The position numbers were made by a program, and so were the translations under genes. The notes below the pieces were generated by a model. The model was given only the letters and a program-made list of their open reading frames with translations. It made no database searches and had not been told where the DNA came from. DNA of 64,000 nt from Bacteroidia bacterium (lineage in GTDB: Bacteria > Bacteroidota > Bacteroidia > Flavobacteriales_E > Vicingaceae). Shown here piece by piece: positions 56,068 through 64,000 of this stretch. The DNA is taken from NCBI GenBank assembly GCA_030433355.1, contig JAUIMG010000006.1, forward strand, positions 1 through 64,000, written 5' to 3'. Within the stretch, counting starts at the first letter, position 1. The number at the start of each line of letters is the position of its first letter.

Positions 56068-57210
56068 TTAATCCTCTTTAAAAAAGTCTAAAGCTGCCAA
56101 ATCAATAATGTGCACACCACTGTAATAATAATGTAGAATTTCTGAATAGGTATATCCTCTAGCTGCCATTTCCATTGCACCTTCTTGACATAATCCAACC
56201 CCATGTCCATAACCTCTACCCATTAATTTTACAGAACTATTATCCTCATAAAAATTAAAAAATGTTGAACGCAGTTTGAATTTATTTCTTAAGTCTTCAA
56301 AAGCTAAATTGCTATTTAAGAGATACTTACTTCTTACTGGCGAATAATATGCTCCTTTAATAGAATCCTTTGGTAAAGAAGCAGTGGCACTAGCTATATA
56401 ATTATTCCACATGCCTATATCAATTTCCTTTTCCCAAGTAGAATTTCGCTTATTTAAACAAAATGTATCTTCAATAGATCTAAGATAATAAAGTGACTTT
56501 GTCCAAACATCCTCAGAATTCACGGTTTGCCCACCGCAGTTAGAATGAAAAGCAGCTGTTATAAGTTGTATATCTGAATCAACAATTACGGCTCCTCTAG
56601 TTTGCATTGCCGCATCTACAATATTAGAAAAGAAGGTTTTTCCGTGATAAGCTTGGCAGTGTACTTCATCGCACAAATTATAGCCCTCATAAAGATGTTT
56701 ATGCGTATTTGAAAGCGCGTAAGTTCTACAAATAATAGCTTGAAGCTTAAAATATTCTTTTGGAGGTTTTCTGCCTACCTCAGCCTCTACAACACCTGCT
56801 ACATAATTATCTAAATCAATATTATTGATTAGAGTTAACTGAGCGGAATTAAAAGAAACTTTTAAATTATCATCGTATCTTCTATCTAGGTTATCTAGTT
56901 GTTCTGAGCCTATCATAAAGTGATTGTACCAACCTAAACCCATTAGGTTTATTTTGCTAAAATTGCCTAGTAAACTTCCATTTTGATAAACACTTATGGA
57001 AGTTGAAGAGCGTTTTATAATAATACTTTCTCCCGAATTGAATTCTTTTACTTTACCCTTGGAAGAAAATAGTGCGTATTTACCTGCCCTAACTGAAAAA
57101 GTAAATTCAGTTATTTTTTTACTATTGAGTATTCCAATATTAATATACTCAGCAGAAACTACATTGGAAAATGTAAAAAATGAAATAAAAAGGAATAGTC
57201 TTAAAATCAT
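56068..57210 (-). CDS. SpoIID/LytB domain protein
   Basis: A 380-residue secreted protein with a signal peptide (1-20) and a SpoIID domain, which in sporulating relatives is a peptidoglycan lytic transglycosylase. Family motifs are LDNYVAGVVEAEVGRKPPKEYFKLQAI, RTYAL, CDEVHCQAYHG and the C-terminal GRGYGHGVGLCQEGAMEMA. In non-sporulating Bacteroidota it presumably works on cell-wall turnover. It overlaps lpxB by four bases and precedes comEC by 22 bp. Confidence 0.9.
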   Translation of the reverse strand: MILRLFLFISFFTFSNVVSAEYINIGILNSKKITEFTFSVRAGKYALFSSKGKVKEFNSGESIIIKRSSTSISVYQNGSLLGNFSKINLMGLGWYNHFMIGSEQLDNLDRRYDDNLKVSFNSAQLTLINNIDLDNYVAGVVEAEVGRKPPKEYFKLQAIICRTYALSNTHKHLYEGYNLCDEVHCQAYHGKTFFSNIVDAAMQTRGAVIVDSDIQLITAAFHSNCGGQTVNSEDVWTKSLYYLRSIEDTFCLNKRNSTWEKEIDIGMWNNYIASATASLPKDSIKGAYYSPVRSKYLLNSNLAFEDLRNKFKLRSTFFNFYEDNSSVKLMGRGYGHGVGLCQEGAMEMAARGYTYSEILHYYYSGVHIIDLAALDFFKED

Positions 57211-58328
57211 TTTCTTAACTCACTATAAATAATACTAGCAGCCTTTTTAGATGCACCTGCTCCACCTAACTTTACAATTAACTCTCCAAAATTAGAGATC
57301 ATATCATTCCTGAATTTCTCATCCTGAATTAGTTTTCCCAATTCCTTTTTTAATAAAGTTGGATTATAGTCCTTTTGAATTAATTCTGTTACCACTTCCC
57401 TATCTAGTATAAGATTTACTAAAGAAATATACTTTACTTTAATTACTCTTTTTGCTATTTGATAGGAAATAAAACTTCCTTTATAACAAACAACTTGAGG
57501 AACTTTAAACAAGGCCGTTTCTAAAGTAGCAGTACCGGAAGTAACAAGGGCTGCATGAGCAATTTGGAGCAAATCATAACTCCTATTCTTTATTACTTTA
57601 ATGGATTTTCCTTGGATAATTTTATTTAAGAAATCCTCTTCCAAACTAGAAGCAGCTGCTAAAACAAATTGGCAATCGGGGAAATTATTGATTTGCTCAA
57701 GCATGTTAGGTAGCATTGCCTGAACTTCTTGCTTGCGACTGCCAGGCATTAGCACTATAACTTTCCTAGTATCTAAATTAAATTCTTTTTTTAATTGAAA
57801 AGTTCTTTCTTCTGAGAATTCACGTTTACCGATAGCATCCAGTAGAGGGTGACCTACATAATCCACTTCAATTCCAAATTGCTTGTAGAAGTCAACTTCA
57901 AAAGGCAAAATAGTTATCATGCAATCCACTATGTTTCTTATCTTGTGCACTCTACTCTGCTTCCAGGCCCATATTTGAGGAGAAATGTAATAATGTACAG
58001 GAATTCCTATACCTTTTACATGTTCAGCAATTCTCAAGTTAAAACCTGGGTAATCTATCAAAATAACAACATCCGGTTTATAGTCTTGAATATCCCCTTT
58101 ACAAAAAGAAATATTCTTTAAAATAGTTGCTAAATTTTTTACCACTTCAATAAAGCCCATAAAGGCAATATCTCGATAATGCATCACCATTTTACCACCT
58201 ACCTTCTGCATTAAATCCCCACCCCAGAATCTAAAATTGGCTTCAGGGTCTAATAACTTTAATTCCTTCATCAAATTTGAACCATGCAAATCGCCTGAAG
58301 CTTCTCCTGCAATTATGTAATATTTCAA
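57207..58328 (-). CDS. lpxB: Lipid-A-disaccharide synthase
   Basis: LpxB condenses lipid X with UDP-diacylglucosamine, forming the tetraacyl disaccharide of lipid A at the inner membrane. The N-terminus YYIIAGEASGDLHGSNLMKEL is canonical; FWGGDLM, PQIWAWKQSRVHKI, LMPGSRKQEV and VTSGTATLETALF follow. The start is a TTG at 58328: the frame has no ATG before the catalytic N-terminus, and the TTGA overlaps the upstream stop. Length 373 is normal. It sits between a small membrane gene and the spoIID-like gene in a tight operon. Confidence 0.95.
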   Translation of the reverse strand: MKYYIIAGEASGDLHGSNLMKELKLLDPEANFRFWGGDLMQKVGGKMVMHYRDIAFMGFIEVVKNLATILKNISFCKGDIQDYKPDVVILIDYPGFNLRIAEHVKGIGIPVHYYISPQIWAWKQSRVHKIRNIVDCMITILPFEVDFYKQFGIEVDYVGHPLLDAIGKREFSEERTFQLKKEFNLDTRKVIVLMPGSRKQEVQAMLPNMLEQINNFPDCQFVLAAASSLEEDFLNKIIQGKSIKVIKNRSYDLLQIAHAALVTSGTATLETALFKVPQVVCYKGSFISYQIAKRVIKVKYISLVNLILDREVVTELIQKDYNPTLLKKELGKLIQDEKFRNDMISNFGELIVKLGGAGASKKAASIIYSELRK

Positions 58329-58627
58329 AGTGTTGGTTGCATTAACTGGTTAATTACTACAACAAGGGCAAAAATAAAAGTTGCCAATATAACTCCCCTT
58401 GCGGCTCTGTCATTTTTTGTTTGATACAAAAAAAAGAAAGATCCCAAATTTATTATGGCACAAAGACTTAATAACTTGACAAAAATAGCCTGAAAAACCA
58501 TTTTTCTTAAAAATTCTGGCACAGTTAAATAGGCATAAGAAGACAAATAAAAAATAAACATTACTAAGAATGGAAGCACTATTCCAAACGCTAAACCAAC
58601 CGATATCTTATCCCACTTTCTATCCAT
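58325..58627 (-). CDS. Small membrane protein between surE and lpxB
   Basis: A 100-residue protein with three hydrophobic stretches (about 9-28, 40-63, 74-95) and MDRKWDKISVGLAFGIVLPFL at the start. A similar short gene between surE and lpxB is familiar from Bacteroidota, yet it has no assigned function. The ATG at 58627 is chosen over a TTG two codons earlier; it overlaps surE by eight bases. Its stop overlaps the lpxB TTG start. Confidence 0.72.
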   Translation of the reverse strand: MDRKWDKISVGLAFGIVLPFLVMFIFYLSSYAYLTVPEFLRKMVFQAIFVKLLSLCAIINLGSFFFLYQTKNDRAARGVILATFIFALVVVINQLMQPTL

Positions 58628-59393
58628 TTTCAATCATTTTTAATCCTTCAATTGCTTGATGATCTGTTACATCAAATTTAACGGGAACTAAGGATATAAA
58701 ATTGTTAGACAAAGCCCACTCATCTGTATCCATTTTATCTTTTTCTCGATTTACAAATCTCCCGGTTAACCAATAATAAGGATTTCCTGCAGGATCAAAC
58801 CTTTCTTCAAATTCTTCTTCCCAACACGCATCTGCCTGCCGACAAACTTTAATGCCATTAATTAACTCTTTTTCAACTGCAGGAAAATTAACATTCCAGC
58901 AATCATACATTTTCATTTTATGACTTAATGCAAATTCAATTATTTGTTTCAAATAAGCTTTAATTGGATTAAAGTTAGCTTCTATGCTATGATTTGCAAG
59001 AGAAAAGCCTATGGAGGGTATTCCTTCAATAGCTCCTTCAACAGCTGCAGACATTGTTCCAGAGTATATTACATTAATGGATGAATTAGAGCCATGATTA
59101 ACTCCGCTAAGAATTAAGTCAGGTTTAGATTTCAAAACCTTCGAAGTAGCTATCTTCACACAGTCCACAGGTGTACCACTGCAGCTGTATGCCTCAACTC
59201 CAGAAATATCGCGTTTATTTAATCGCAAGGTTGCATTCATTGTTATAGCGTGTCCCATGCCTGATTGTGGCTTATCAGGAGCAACCACAACTACATTGTT
59301 AGTTATTTCTTTAACTACCTCTACCAAGCTTAAAATACCTGGAGCAGAAATACCATCATCATTTGTTATCAATACAAGTGGATTATCCTTCAT
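58620..59393 (-). CDS. surE: 5'/3'-nucleotidase SurE
   Basis: SurE is a metal-dependent phosphatase that removes phosphate from nucleoside monophosphates. The N-terminal LVLITNDDGISAPG holds the metal-binding Asp pair, followed by PDKPQSGMGHAITM and LSGVNHGSNSS with the Asn ligand. The frame opens upstream at 59441, but family members start just before the ITNDDG strand, so the ATG at 59393 is taken (257 residues). It heads the operon surE, small membrane protein, lpxB, spoIID-like, comEC. Confidence 0.95.
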   Translation of the reverse strand: MKDNPLVLITNDDGISAPGILSLVEVVKEITNNVVVVAPDKPQSGMGHAITMNATLRLNKRDISGVEAYSCSGTPVDCVKIATSKVLKSKPDLILSGVNHGSNSSINVIYSGTMSAAVEGAIEGIPSIGFSLANHSIEANFNPIKAYLKQIIEFALSHKMKMYDCWNVNFPAVEKELINGIKVCRQADACWEEEFEERFDPAGNPYYWLTGRFVNREKDKMDTDEWALSNNFISLVPVKFDVTDHQAIEGLKMIENG

Positions 59394-59426
59394 AAAATTA
59401 TCTTGTTCTTCTGTTATCAAAAGTAA

Positions 59427-59460
59427 AAAAGCCATACCCAAAAGGATATGGCTTTTTCTT
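59427..59460 (-). terminator. Terminator downstream of dnaK
   Basis: Stem AAAAGCCATA / TATGGCTTTT with an imperfect top and T-run on the minus strand, placed 20-50 bp after the dnaK stop. It separates dnaK from surE. Confidence 0.8.
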
Positions 59461-59477
59461 AAAGTTTATAACAAATG

Positions 59478-61391
59478 TTATTTAGCTTCATCATCTTCAT
59501 TAACTTCTTCGAAATCAACATCGGTAACCTCATCATCAGAAGCTGAAGAGTCTGCATTTCCTGCTCCTTCTGCTCCATTTGAATTAGCTCCACCTTGCTG
59601 ATACATTTCTTGAGAAGCTGCTTGGAATAAACCATTTAGTTTTTCCATTGCAGGATCTAAAGCTTCTAAATCTTTAGCCTCATGTGCTTTCTTTAGTTCA
59701 GCTAAAGCTTCTTCAATAGGAGCTTTCTTGTCTGCTGGAAGTTTGTCTCCAAACTCTTTCAATTGTTTTTCCGTTTGAAAAATTAGGCTGTCCGCAGAAT
59801 TCAGCTTATCAATCTCTTCTTTAGCTTTCTTATCAGATTCTGCATTTTCTTCTGCTTCTCTCTTCATTTTCTCTATATCTTCATCACTTAATCCTGAAGA
59901 GGCCTCAATTCTTATACTTTGCTCTTTGTTTGTAGCTTTATCTTTTGCAGAAACATTTAAGATACCATTAGAATCAATATCAAAAGTCACTTCAATTTGA
60001 GGAACTCCTCTAGGTGAAGGTGGTATGCCATCTAAATGGAATCTACCAATTGTTTTGTTATCGTTTGCCATAGGTCTTTCTCCCTGCAATACATGAATTT
60101 CAACCGATGGTTGGTTATCTGCTGCCGTAGAGAATGTTTCTGATTTTTTTGTTGGTATAGTTGTATTAGACTCTATCAATTTAGTCATAACTCCACCCAT
60201 TGTTTCAATTCCTAAAGATAATGGAGTAACATCTAGTAAAAGAACATCTTTTACTTCACCTGTTAAAACACCACCTTGAATAGCTGCTCCAATTGCAACA
60301 ACTTCATCAGGATTAACGCCTTTTGAAGGTTCTTTCTTAAAGAAAGACTTCACTGCTTCTTGAATTGCAGGAATTCTGGTAGAACCACCTACTAAGATAA
60401 CTTCATCAATATCATCCACTGACATTCCTGCACTCTTTAAGGCAGATTTACAAGGATCAATTGTTCTTTTAATTAAGCTATCAGCCAATTGCTCGAACTG
60501 AGAACGACTTAAGTTTCTAACTAAGTGCTTTGGCCCTGAAGCTGTTGCAGTTACGTATGGTAAGTTAATTTCAGTTTGATTAGTACTTGATAATTCAATT
60601 TTAGCTTTTTCAGCTGCTTCCTTTAATCTTTGAAGAGCCATTGGATCTTTTCGAAGGTCAATGCTTTCTTCCTTATTAAATTCATCTGCTAGCCAATCGA
60701 TGATAACTTGGTCGAAATCATCTCCACCCAAATGCGTATCTCCATCTGTAGATTTTACTTCAAATACACCGTCACCTAATTCCAAGATAGAAACGTCATG
60801 TGTTCCACCACCACAGTCAAATACAACGATATTTACATCACTTGACTTTTTATCTAAACCATAAGCCAACGAAGCCGCTGTTGGTTCATTAATAATTCTT
60901 TTAACAGTTAAACCTGCAATTTCTCCAGCTTCTTTAGTTGCTTGTCTTTGTGCATCATTGAAGTAGGCAGGAACCGTAATTACAGCCTCACTTACAGAAG
61001 TACCTAAATAATCTTCAGCAGTTTTTTTCATTTTCTGAAGAATCATAGCTGAAATTTCTTGAGGAGTATACATTCTATCGTCGATCTCTACTCTTGGAGT
61101 ATCATTATCTCCTTTCACTACCTTATAAGGAACTCTACCTGCTTCTTTAGAAACTTCACTAAACTTATTACCCATAAACCTCTTTATAGAGTATATAGTT
61201 TTCGTTGGATTTGTAATTGCTTGTCTTTTGGCAGGATCTCCTACCTTTCTTTCTCCACCTTCTATAAATGCTACTATTGAAGGTGTAGTTCTCTTTCCTT
61301 CGCTATTTGGAATTACTACAGGCTCGTTACCTTCCATTACGGCAACACAAGAGTTTGTAGTCCCCAAATCAATTCCAATTATTTTACTCAT
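59478..61391 (-). CDS. dnaK: Chaperone protein DnaK (Hsp70)
   Basis: The 637-residue Hsp70 chaperone. ATPase domain: [18 protein letters not shown], the phosphate loop [16 protein letters not shown], and [13 protein letters not shown]. The substrate domain contains [19 protein letters not shown], and the acidic tail ends [14 protein letters not shown]. The tail is the standard DnaK C-terminus. No dnaJ or grpE adjoins it. The upstream gap (139 bp) holds a 13-bp palindrome that may be a heat-shock control site. The gene is flanked by a terminator. Confidence 0.98.
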   Translation of the reverse strand: MSKIIGIDLGTTNSCVAVMEGNEPVVIPNSEGKRTTPSIVAFIEGGERKVGDPAKRQAITNPTKTIYSIKRFMGNKFSEVSKEAGRVPYKVVKGDNDTPRVEIDDRMYTPQEISAMILQKMKKTAEDYLGTSVSEAVITVPAYFNDAQRQATKEAGEIAGLTVKRIINEPTAASLAYGLDKKSSDVNIVVFDCGGGTHDVSILELGDGVFEVKSTDGDTHLGGDDFDQVIIDWLADEFNKEESIDLRKDPMALQRLKEAAEKAKIELSSTNQTEINLPYVTATASGPKHLVRNLSRSQFEQLADSLIKRTIDPCKSALKSAGMSVDDIDEVILVGGSTRIPAIQEAVKSFFKKEPSKGVNPDEVVAIGAAIQGGVLTGEVKDVLLLDVTPLSLGIETMGGVMTKLIESNTTIPTKKSETFSTAADNQPSVEIHVLQGERPMANDNKTIGRFHLDGIPPSPRGVPQIEVTFDIDSNGILNVSAKDKATNKEQSIRIEASSGLSDEDIEKMKREAEENAESDKKAKEEIDKLNSADSLIFQTEKQLKEFGDKLPADKKAPIEEALAELKKAHEAKDLEALDPAMEKLNGLFQAASQEMYQQGGANSNGAEGAGNADSSASDDEVTDVDFEEVNEDDEAK

Positions 61392-61509
61392 ATCTGATTG
61401 TATTAATTATTTCAAAAATTCTTTTTGCTTATTACAATAGATATGCCATTAGGATTTTGGCCTAGAAAAAAGAAAAAATGTCAGAAATGCAGGAAAAAGG
61501 CTAAAAAGT

Positions 61510-61527
61510 CATTATGACATAATGTCA
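61510..61527. promoter_or_regulatory. Palindrome upstream of dnaK
   Basis: TGACATAATGTCA at 61515-61527 is a perfect inverted repeat around one base. It overlaps a second inverted repeat CATTAT-GAC-ATAATG at 61510-61524. It sits 120 bp before the dnaK ATG, immediately after the upstream gene's stop. It could be an operator; on the minus strand the second repeat plus a T-run could also be a weak terminator. No CIRCE element is present. Confidence 0.45.
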
Positions 61528-61530
61528 AAA

Positions 61531-62532
61531 TCAAGGGTTAACAAATCCAATATTGCCCGTAATTGGACCGTTAAGAAGTTCTTGTCTTGAAGGTGCTGAA
61601 AGAAAAGTAAAATCACTTACTAAAGACCTTGAAGCAAATAGTCCTATTCCATTTGTAATGTTGGTAAACTCAGGTCTTACTTGAGCTAAACCATCTAAGG
61701 GCCCATTGATATCAGCATACTGTTGATAAACTTGATCTACTGCAAATACTTCAAGAATTATATTATCTTGAAGTTCTACTATTTTCCTAGAAGCAGATGG
61801 CTCAACAGCATTTGCAATGGCTCTATAAAACCGATCTCCTCTGTAGTTAATACTAAATAAATCGTTTTTCAATTCTGAATTTTTCAAATTGCCAATCGGA
61901 ATCTCCACTCTTTTATAAACTCTTGCCCCATTTATCAACTCATAATATTGAAAATACATTTTGGCAGTAACACTAGCCATAGTAGACCTTAAATTAAAGA
62001 TAAACTCATAGTCAATATACTCTAATCCACCCGTAGAAATTCTTGTAAATGATAGGGAAACTCTTTCGCCTCCTCTTATTTCAGGTCTGCTAACTATCAC
62101 TTCTTCCAAAACTTTTGTTGTTCCGCTTGTCTCTTTACCATTAGGTTGTATTATAGACAACTTATAATCTTCGGAAGAAACAATTTGATCAGTTGTGAAA
62201 AACAATACATTCTTCTCATTTGAAAATACACCTGCATCTTTTGGTTTCTCAATAGTATTTAGACTTATTGTATCCTTATTAGTTAAGGAAATAAGCTTTA
62301 CATCTAAACTATCATAAAACAACCTATCAACATCTTTAGCTAACTCAATAGCATTAGCTCCATCTTCCAAGAATGCCTTATTAATTTTAATAAATTGCGT
62401 GTCTGCATTTGCATTAATAAGTGCATACACTACGGTAGTGTCTTCAAAATCAGCATTTAAATCTACCTCATTCTCGCATGCAAATAAGGTTATAATAGAT
62501 AAAAATATAATGGATTCCTTTAAAAATTTCAT
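61531..62532 (-). CDS. Lipoprotein of unknown function
   Basis: A 333-residue protein with a lipoprotein signal (lipobox LFAC, Cys19) followed by ENEVDLNADFEDTTVVYALINAN. The remainder is beta-rich with ADTQFIKINKAFLEDG early and VEIPIGNLKNSELKNDLFSINYRGDRFYRAIA in the second half. The layout recalls the large DUF4249-like lipoprotein group of Bacteroidota, but I cannot confirm it. A -7-like box (TAATTTTG) ends five bases before the ATG. It is divergent from panB. Confidence 0.65.
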   Translation of the reverse strand: MKFLKESIIFLSIITLFACENEVDLNADFEDTTVVYALINANADTQFIKINKAFLEDGANAIELAKDVDRLFYDSLDVKLISLTNKDTISLNTIEKPKDAGVFSNEKNVLFFTTDQIVSSEDYKLSIIQPNGKETSGTTKVLEEVIVSRPEIRGGERVSLSFTRISTGGLEYIDYEFIFNLRSTMASVTAKMYFQYYELINGARVYKRVEIPIGNLKNSELKNDLFSINYRGDRFYRAIANAVEPSASRKIVELQDNIILEVFAVDQVYQQYADINGPLDGLAQVRPEFTNITNGIGLFASRSLVSDFTFLSAPSRQELLNGPITGNIGFVNP

Positions 62533-62537
62533 GACTG

Positions 62538-62545
62538 CAAAATTA
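62538..62545 (-). promoter_or_regulatory. Candidate -7 promoter element (TAATTTTG)
   Basis: TAATTTTG on the minus strand ends five bases before the lipoprotein gene's ATG, implying a near-leaderless transcript. No clear -33 element. Confidence 0.35.
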
Positions 62546-62572
62546 GTAATAAACTGGTCTTAATCTTATTTG

Positions 62573-62580
62573 TAGATTTG
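62573..62580 (+). promoter_or_regulatory. Candidate -7 promoter element of panB (TAGATTTG)
   Basis: TAGATTTG matches TAnnTTTG and lies 23 bp before the panB ATG. No clear TTTG at the -33 distance. Confidence 0.4.
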
Positions 62581-62603
62581 TTGAGACGCAATTTTTAGTT
62601 AAT

Positions 62604-63425
62604 ATGTCTACTGGCAAAAAGTACAACCCGAAAAGAATTACCACTCATGTTCTTCAAGAAATGAAAAACAAGGGTGAAAAGATATCCATGCTCACCGCCT
62701 ATGATTACTCCATGGCTAAGATAGTTGATGCTGCAGGAATAGATATTATTTTAGTAGGAGATTCCGCATCCAATGTAATGGCAGGACATGAAACTACTCT
62801 CCCGATTACTTTAGATCAAATGATTTATCATGCAAGTTCTGTTGTTAGAGCTATAAATAGATCTCTAGTAGTTGTAGACTTGCCATTTGGAGCATATCAA
62901 GGAAACTCAAAGGAAGCCCTAACTTCTTCTATTAGAATAATGAAAGAATCAGGAGCGCATGCAGTAAAGATGGAAGGCGGAAGTGAAATATTAGAATCAG
63001 TTGAAAGAATTTTATCTGCAGGAATCCCTGTAATGGGTCATTTAGGGCTTACACCTCAATCAATTTACAAATTTGGCACTTATGTAGTTAGAGCGAAGGA
63101 AGAAGAGGAAGCAAATATGCTTATTAAAGATGCTAAAGCATTAGAAAAGTCAGGTTGCTTTGCCATTGTATTGGAAAAAATCCCTGCTAAGCTAGCTGAA
63201 TTAGTGGCAAAATCTGTTTCTATCCCTATAATTGGAATTGGTGCAGGCGGAAAAGTAGATGGTCAAGTTTTAGTTATCCACGATATGTTGGGAATAACTC
63301 AAGAATTTAGTCCACGTTTTTTAAGAAGATACAACGACCTTTACGATAGCATTAAAGGTTCAGTTTTAAATTACATCAATGATGTGAAATCAGGTGATTT
63401 CCCAAATGAAAAAGAACAATATTAA
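62604..63425 (+). CDS. panB: 3-methyl-2-oxobutanoate hydroxymethyltransferase
   Basis: PanB adds a hydroxymethyl group from methylene-tetrahydrofolate to 2-oxoisovalerate, the first step of pantothenate (coenzyme A) synthesis. Hallmarks are [55 protein letters not shown], and [10 protein letters not shown]. The C-terminal [21 protein letters not shown] closes the barrel. Length 273 is normal. The 3' end overlaps the next gene by 20 bases. Confidence 0.96.
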   Translation: MSTGKKYNPKRITTHVLQEMKNKGEKISMLTAYDYSMAKIVDAAGIDIILVGDSASNVMAGHETTLPITLDQMIYHASSVVRAINRSLVVVDLPFGAYQGNSKEALTSSIRIMKESGAHAVKMEGGSEILESVERILSAGIPVMGHLGLTPQSIYKFGTYVVRAKEEEEANMLIKDAKALEKSGCFAIVLEKIPAKLAELVAKSVSIPIIGIGAGGKVDGQVLVIHDMLGITQEFSPRFLRRYNDLYDSIKGSVLNYINDVKSGDFPNEKEQY

Positions 63426-64000
63426 CTTTTTATTTAGGCAATTTATTGGAGTTCTATTTATACTATTGACGAATAGTATATTTGGTCAATACATTGAGCA
63501 GTTCCCAATAAATAGAGTTAATGCTGACAAGATGCTCGAGATAGAAAATTACCAAGAAGCGGTTAGACAGTTTTCTGAACTTTTAAAAGAAGATCCAAAT
63601 AATGAAGAGTATCAATTTAATTTAGCAAAAGCCTATAACAATTCTTTTATAGATCAGAATAAAGCACTAAAGCTGTTAACAAAGCTTCATAATTCTGCAA
63701 CAGCAAAAAATCCTAGGGAAATAAAATACGAGCTTGCAATTGCCTACCATAAGAACTATGCATTTGATGAAGCGAATAAATTATTCAATTCCTTATTAAC
63801 TGAGGAAACTGAGCCAGAGGAAAAAAATAAATTAGAAAAATGGATAAAATCTACCATCCTTGCAAAAGATATGGTTGCAAATCCAATTGAAGTAGAACTA
63901 GAAAATCTTGGTAAAGAAATTAACTCTGAAGCGCCAGATTATTTACCATATGTAGATCCTGATGAGTCTACCATATATTTTTCCACAAGAAGAGATGGAG
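63406..64000 (+). CDS. TPR/PD40-type secreted protein, N-terminal part (partial)
   Basis: Starting at an ATG at 63406 inside the panB end, the frame stays open to the window edge. It encodes a signal peptide (about 1-27, ending IFGQY), TPR-like helices ([20 protein letters not shown], then [19 protein letters not shown]-like sequence), and at the end [16 protein letters not shown], the typical first blade of a PD40/TolB-like propeller. In Bacteroidota this layout usually continues to an OmpA-like domain and is found near T9SS genes, but the C-terminus is outside the window. Confidence 0.72.
   Translation, partial: MKKNNINFLFRQFIGVLFILLTNSIFGQYIEQFPINRVNADKMLEIENYQEAVRQFSELLKEDPNNEEYQFNLAKAYNNSFIDQNKALKLLTKLHNSATAKNPREIKYELAIAYHKNYAFDEANKLFNSLLTEETEPEEKNKLEKWIKSTILAKDMVANPIEVELENLGKEINSEAPDYLPYVDPDESTIYFSTRRDG

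Noticed and set aside
59257-59601. Plus-strand ORF of 114 codons spanning surE and dnaK ends
   Set aside because: It crosses a terminator and the 3' end of dnaK, and its sequence is the antisense of conserved protein motifs.
1-64000. Search for CRISPR arrays, insertion sequences, phage genes and defence systems
   Set aside because: No spaced direct repeats, transposases, integrases, or typical defence proteins were seen; the gene set is core metabolism and envelope functions.

Overview
The window is a gene-dense, AT-rich chromosomal segment of a member of the Bacteroidota, most likely a marine Flavobacteriales lineage. The organism call is inference from gene content, because no 16S rRNA gene is present. 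Supporting signs are type IX secretion (T9SS) C-terminal sorting domains on three large secreted proteins, a DUF5103-type T9SS plug protein, a complete Na+-translocating NADH:quinone reductase operon, a fused E1 alpha/beta 2-oxoacid dehydrogenase, an Lgt of the long Bacteroidota type, and Bacteroidota-style promoters (TTTG, 17-23 nt, TAnnTTTG) with few Shine-Dalgarno sites. No phage, insertion sequence, CRISPR array, tRNA or rRNA was seen. The only structured RNA found is RNase P RNA.

Layout. 1-3.7 kb (minus): a partial AsmA-like protein, a dicarboxylate/glutamate symporter, and aroC. 3.8-9.3 kb (plus): a histidine-degradation operon hutI-hutG-ftcD ending in a membrane-anchored patatin-like lipase. 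9.4-14 kb: an arylsulfotransferase-like lipoprotein, lplA, and convergently the fused E1 enzyme that needs lipoylated E2. 14-17 kb (plus): a 52-residue CxxC membrane protein, then an LTA-synthase/MdoB-type transferase overlapping a diacylglycerol-kinase-family gene. 17-22.9 kb (minus): nqrABCDEF. 23.1-27.6 kb (plus): T9SS plug protein, apaG, small acetyltransferase, DUF1801, lgt, inositol-phosphatase-family gene. 27.6-32.3 kb: a lone biotin carboxylase (minus), then a plus operon with rsmE, a DUF4159 gene and a THUMP-like methyltransferase. 32.3-36.9 kb (minus): SDR protein, beta-barrel, universal stress protein, and SulP transporter with an extra C-terminal domain. 37-40.8 kb: a methyltransferase (plus), then minus-strand genes for a small-protein/wHTH/membrane cluster and sucC. 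40.9-45.1 kb (plus): LolD-type ATPase and a 1160-residue T9SS protein with four 289-residue repeat units. 45.1-47.5 kb: rnpB, a Smr-domain protein, a NUDIX hydrolase, DUF2279. 47.5-53.9 kb (minus): two paralogous secreted M4 metallopeptidases. 54-59.4 kb (minus): surE, a small membrane protein, lpxB, spoIID-like, comEC, tightly packed. 59.5-64 kb: dnaK, a lipoprotein gene, panB (plus) and a partial TPR/PD40 protein.

Most of the window is housekeeping. The parts with the most unexplained structure are the SulP C-terminal extension and its partner stress protein that has no normal start codon, the large repeat protein and paired peptidases, the transferase/lipid-kinase pair, the palindrome upstream of dnaK, and the frequent TTG starts in the 45-58 kb region. 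I did not find a convincing wholly new system.
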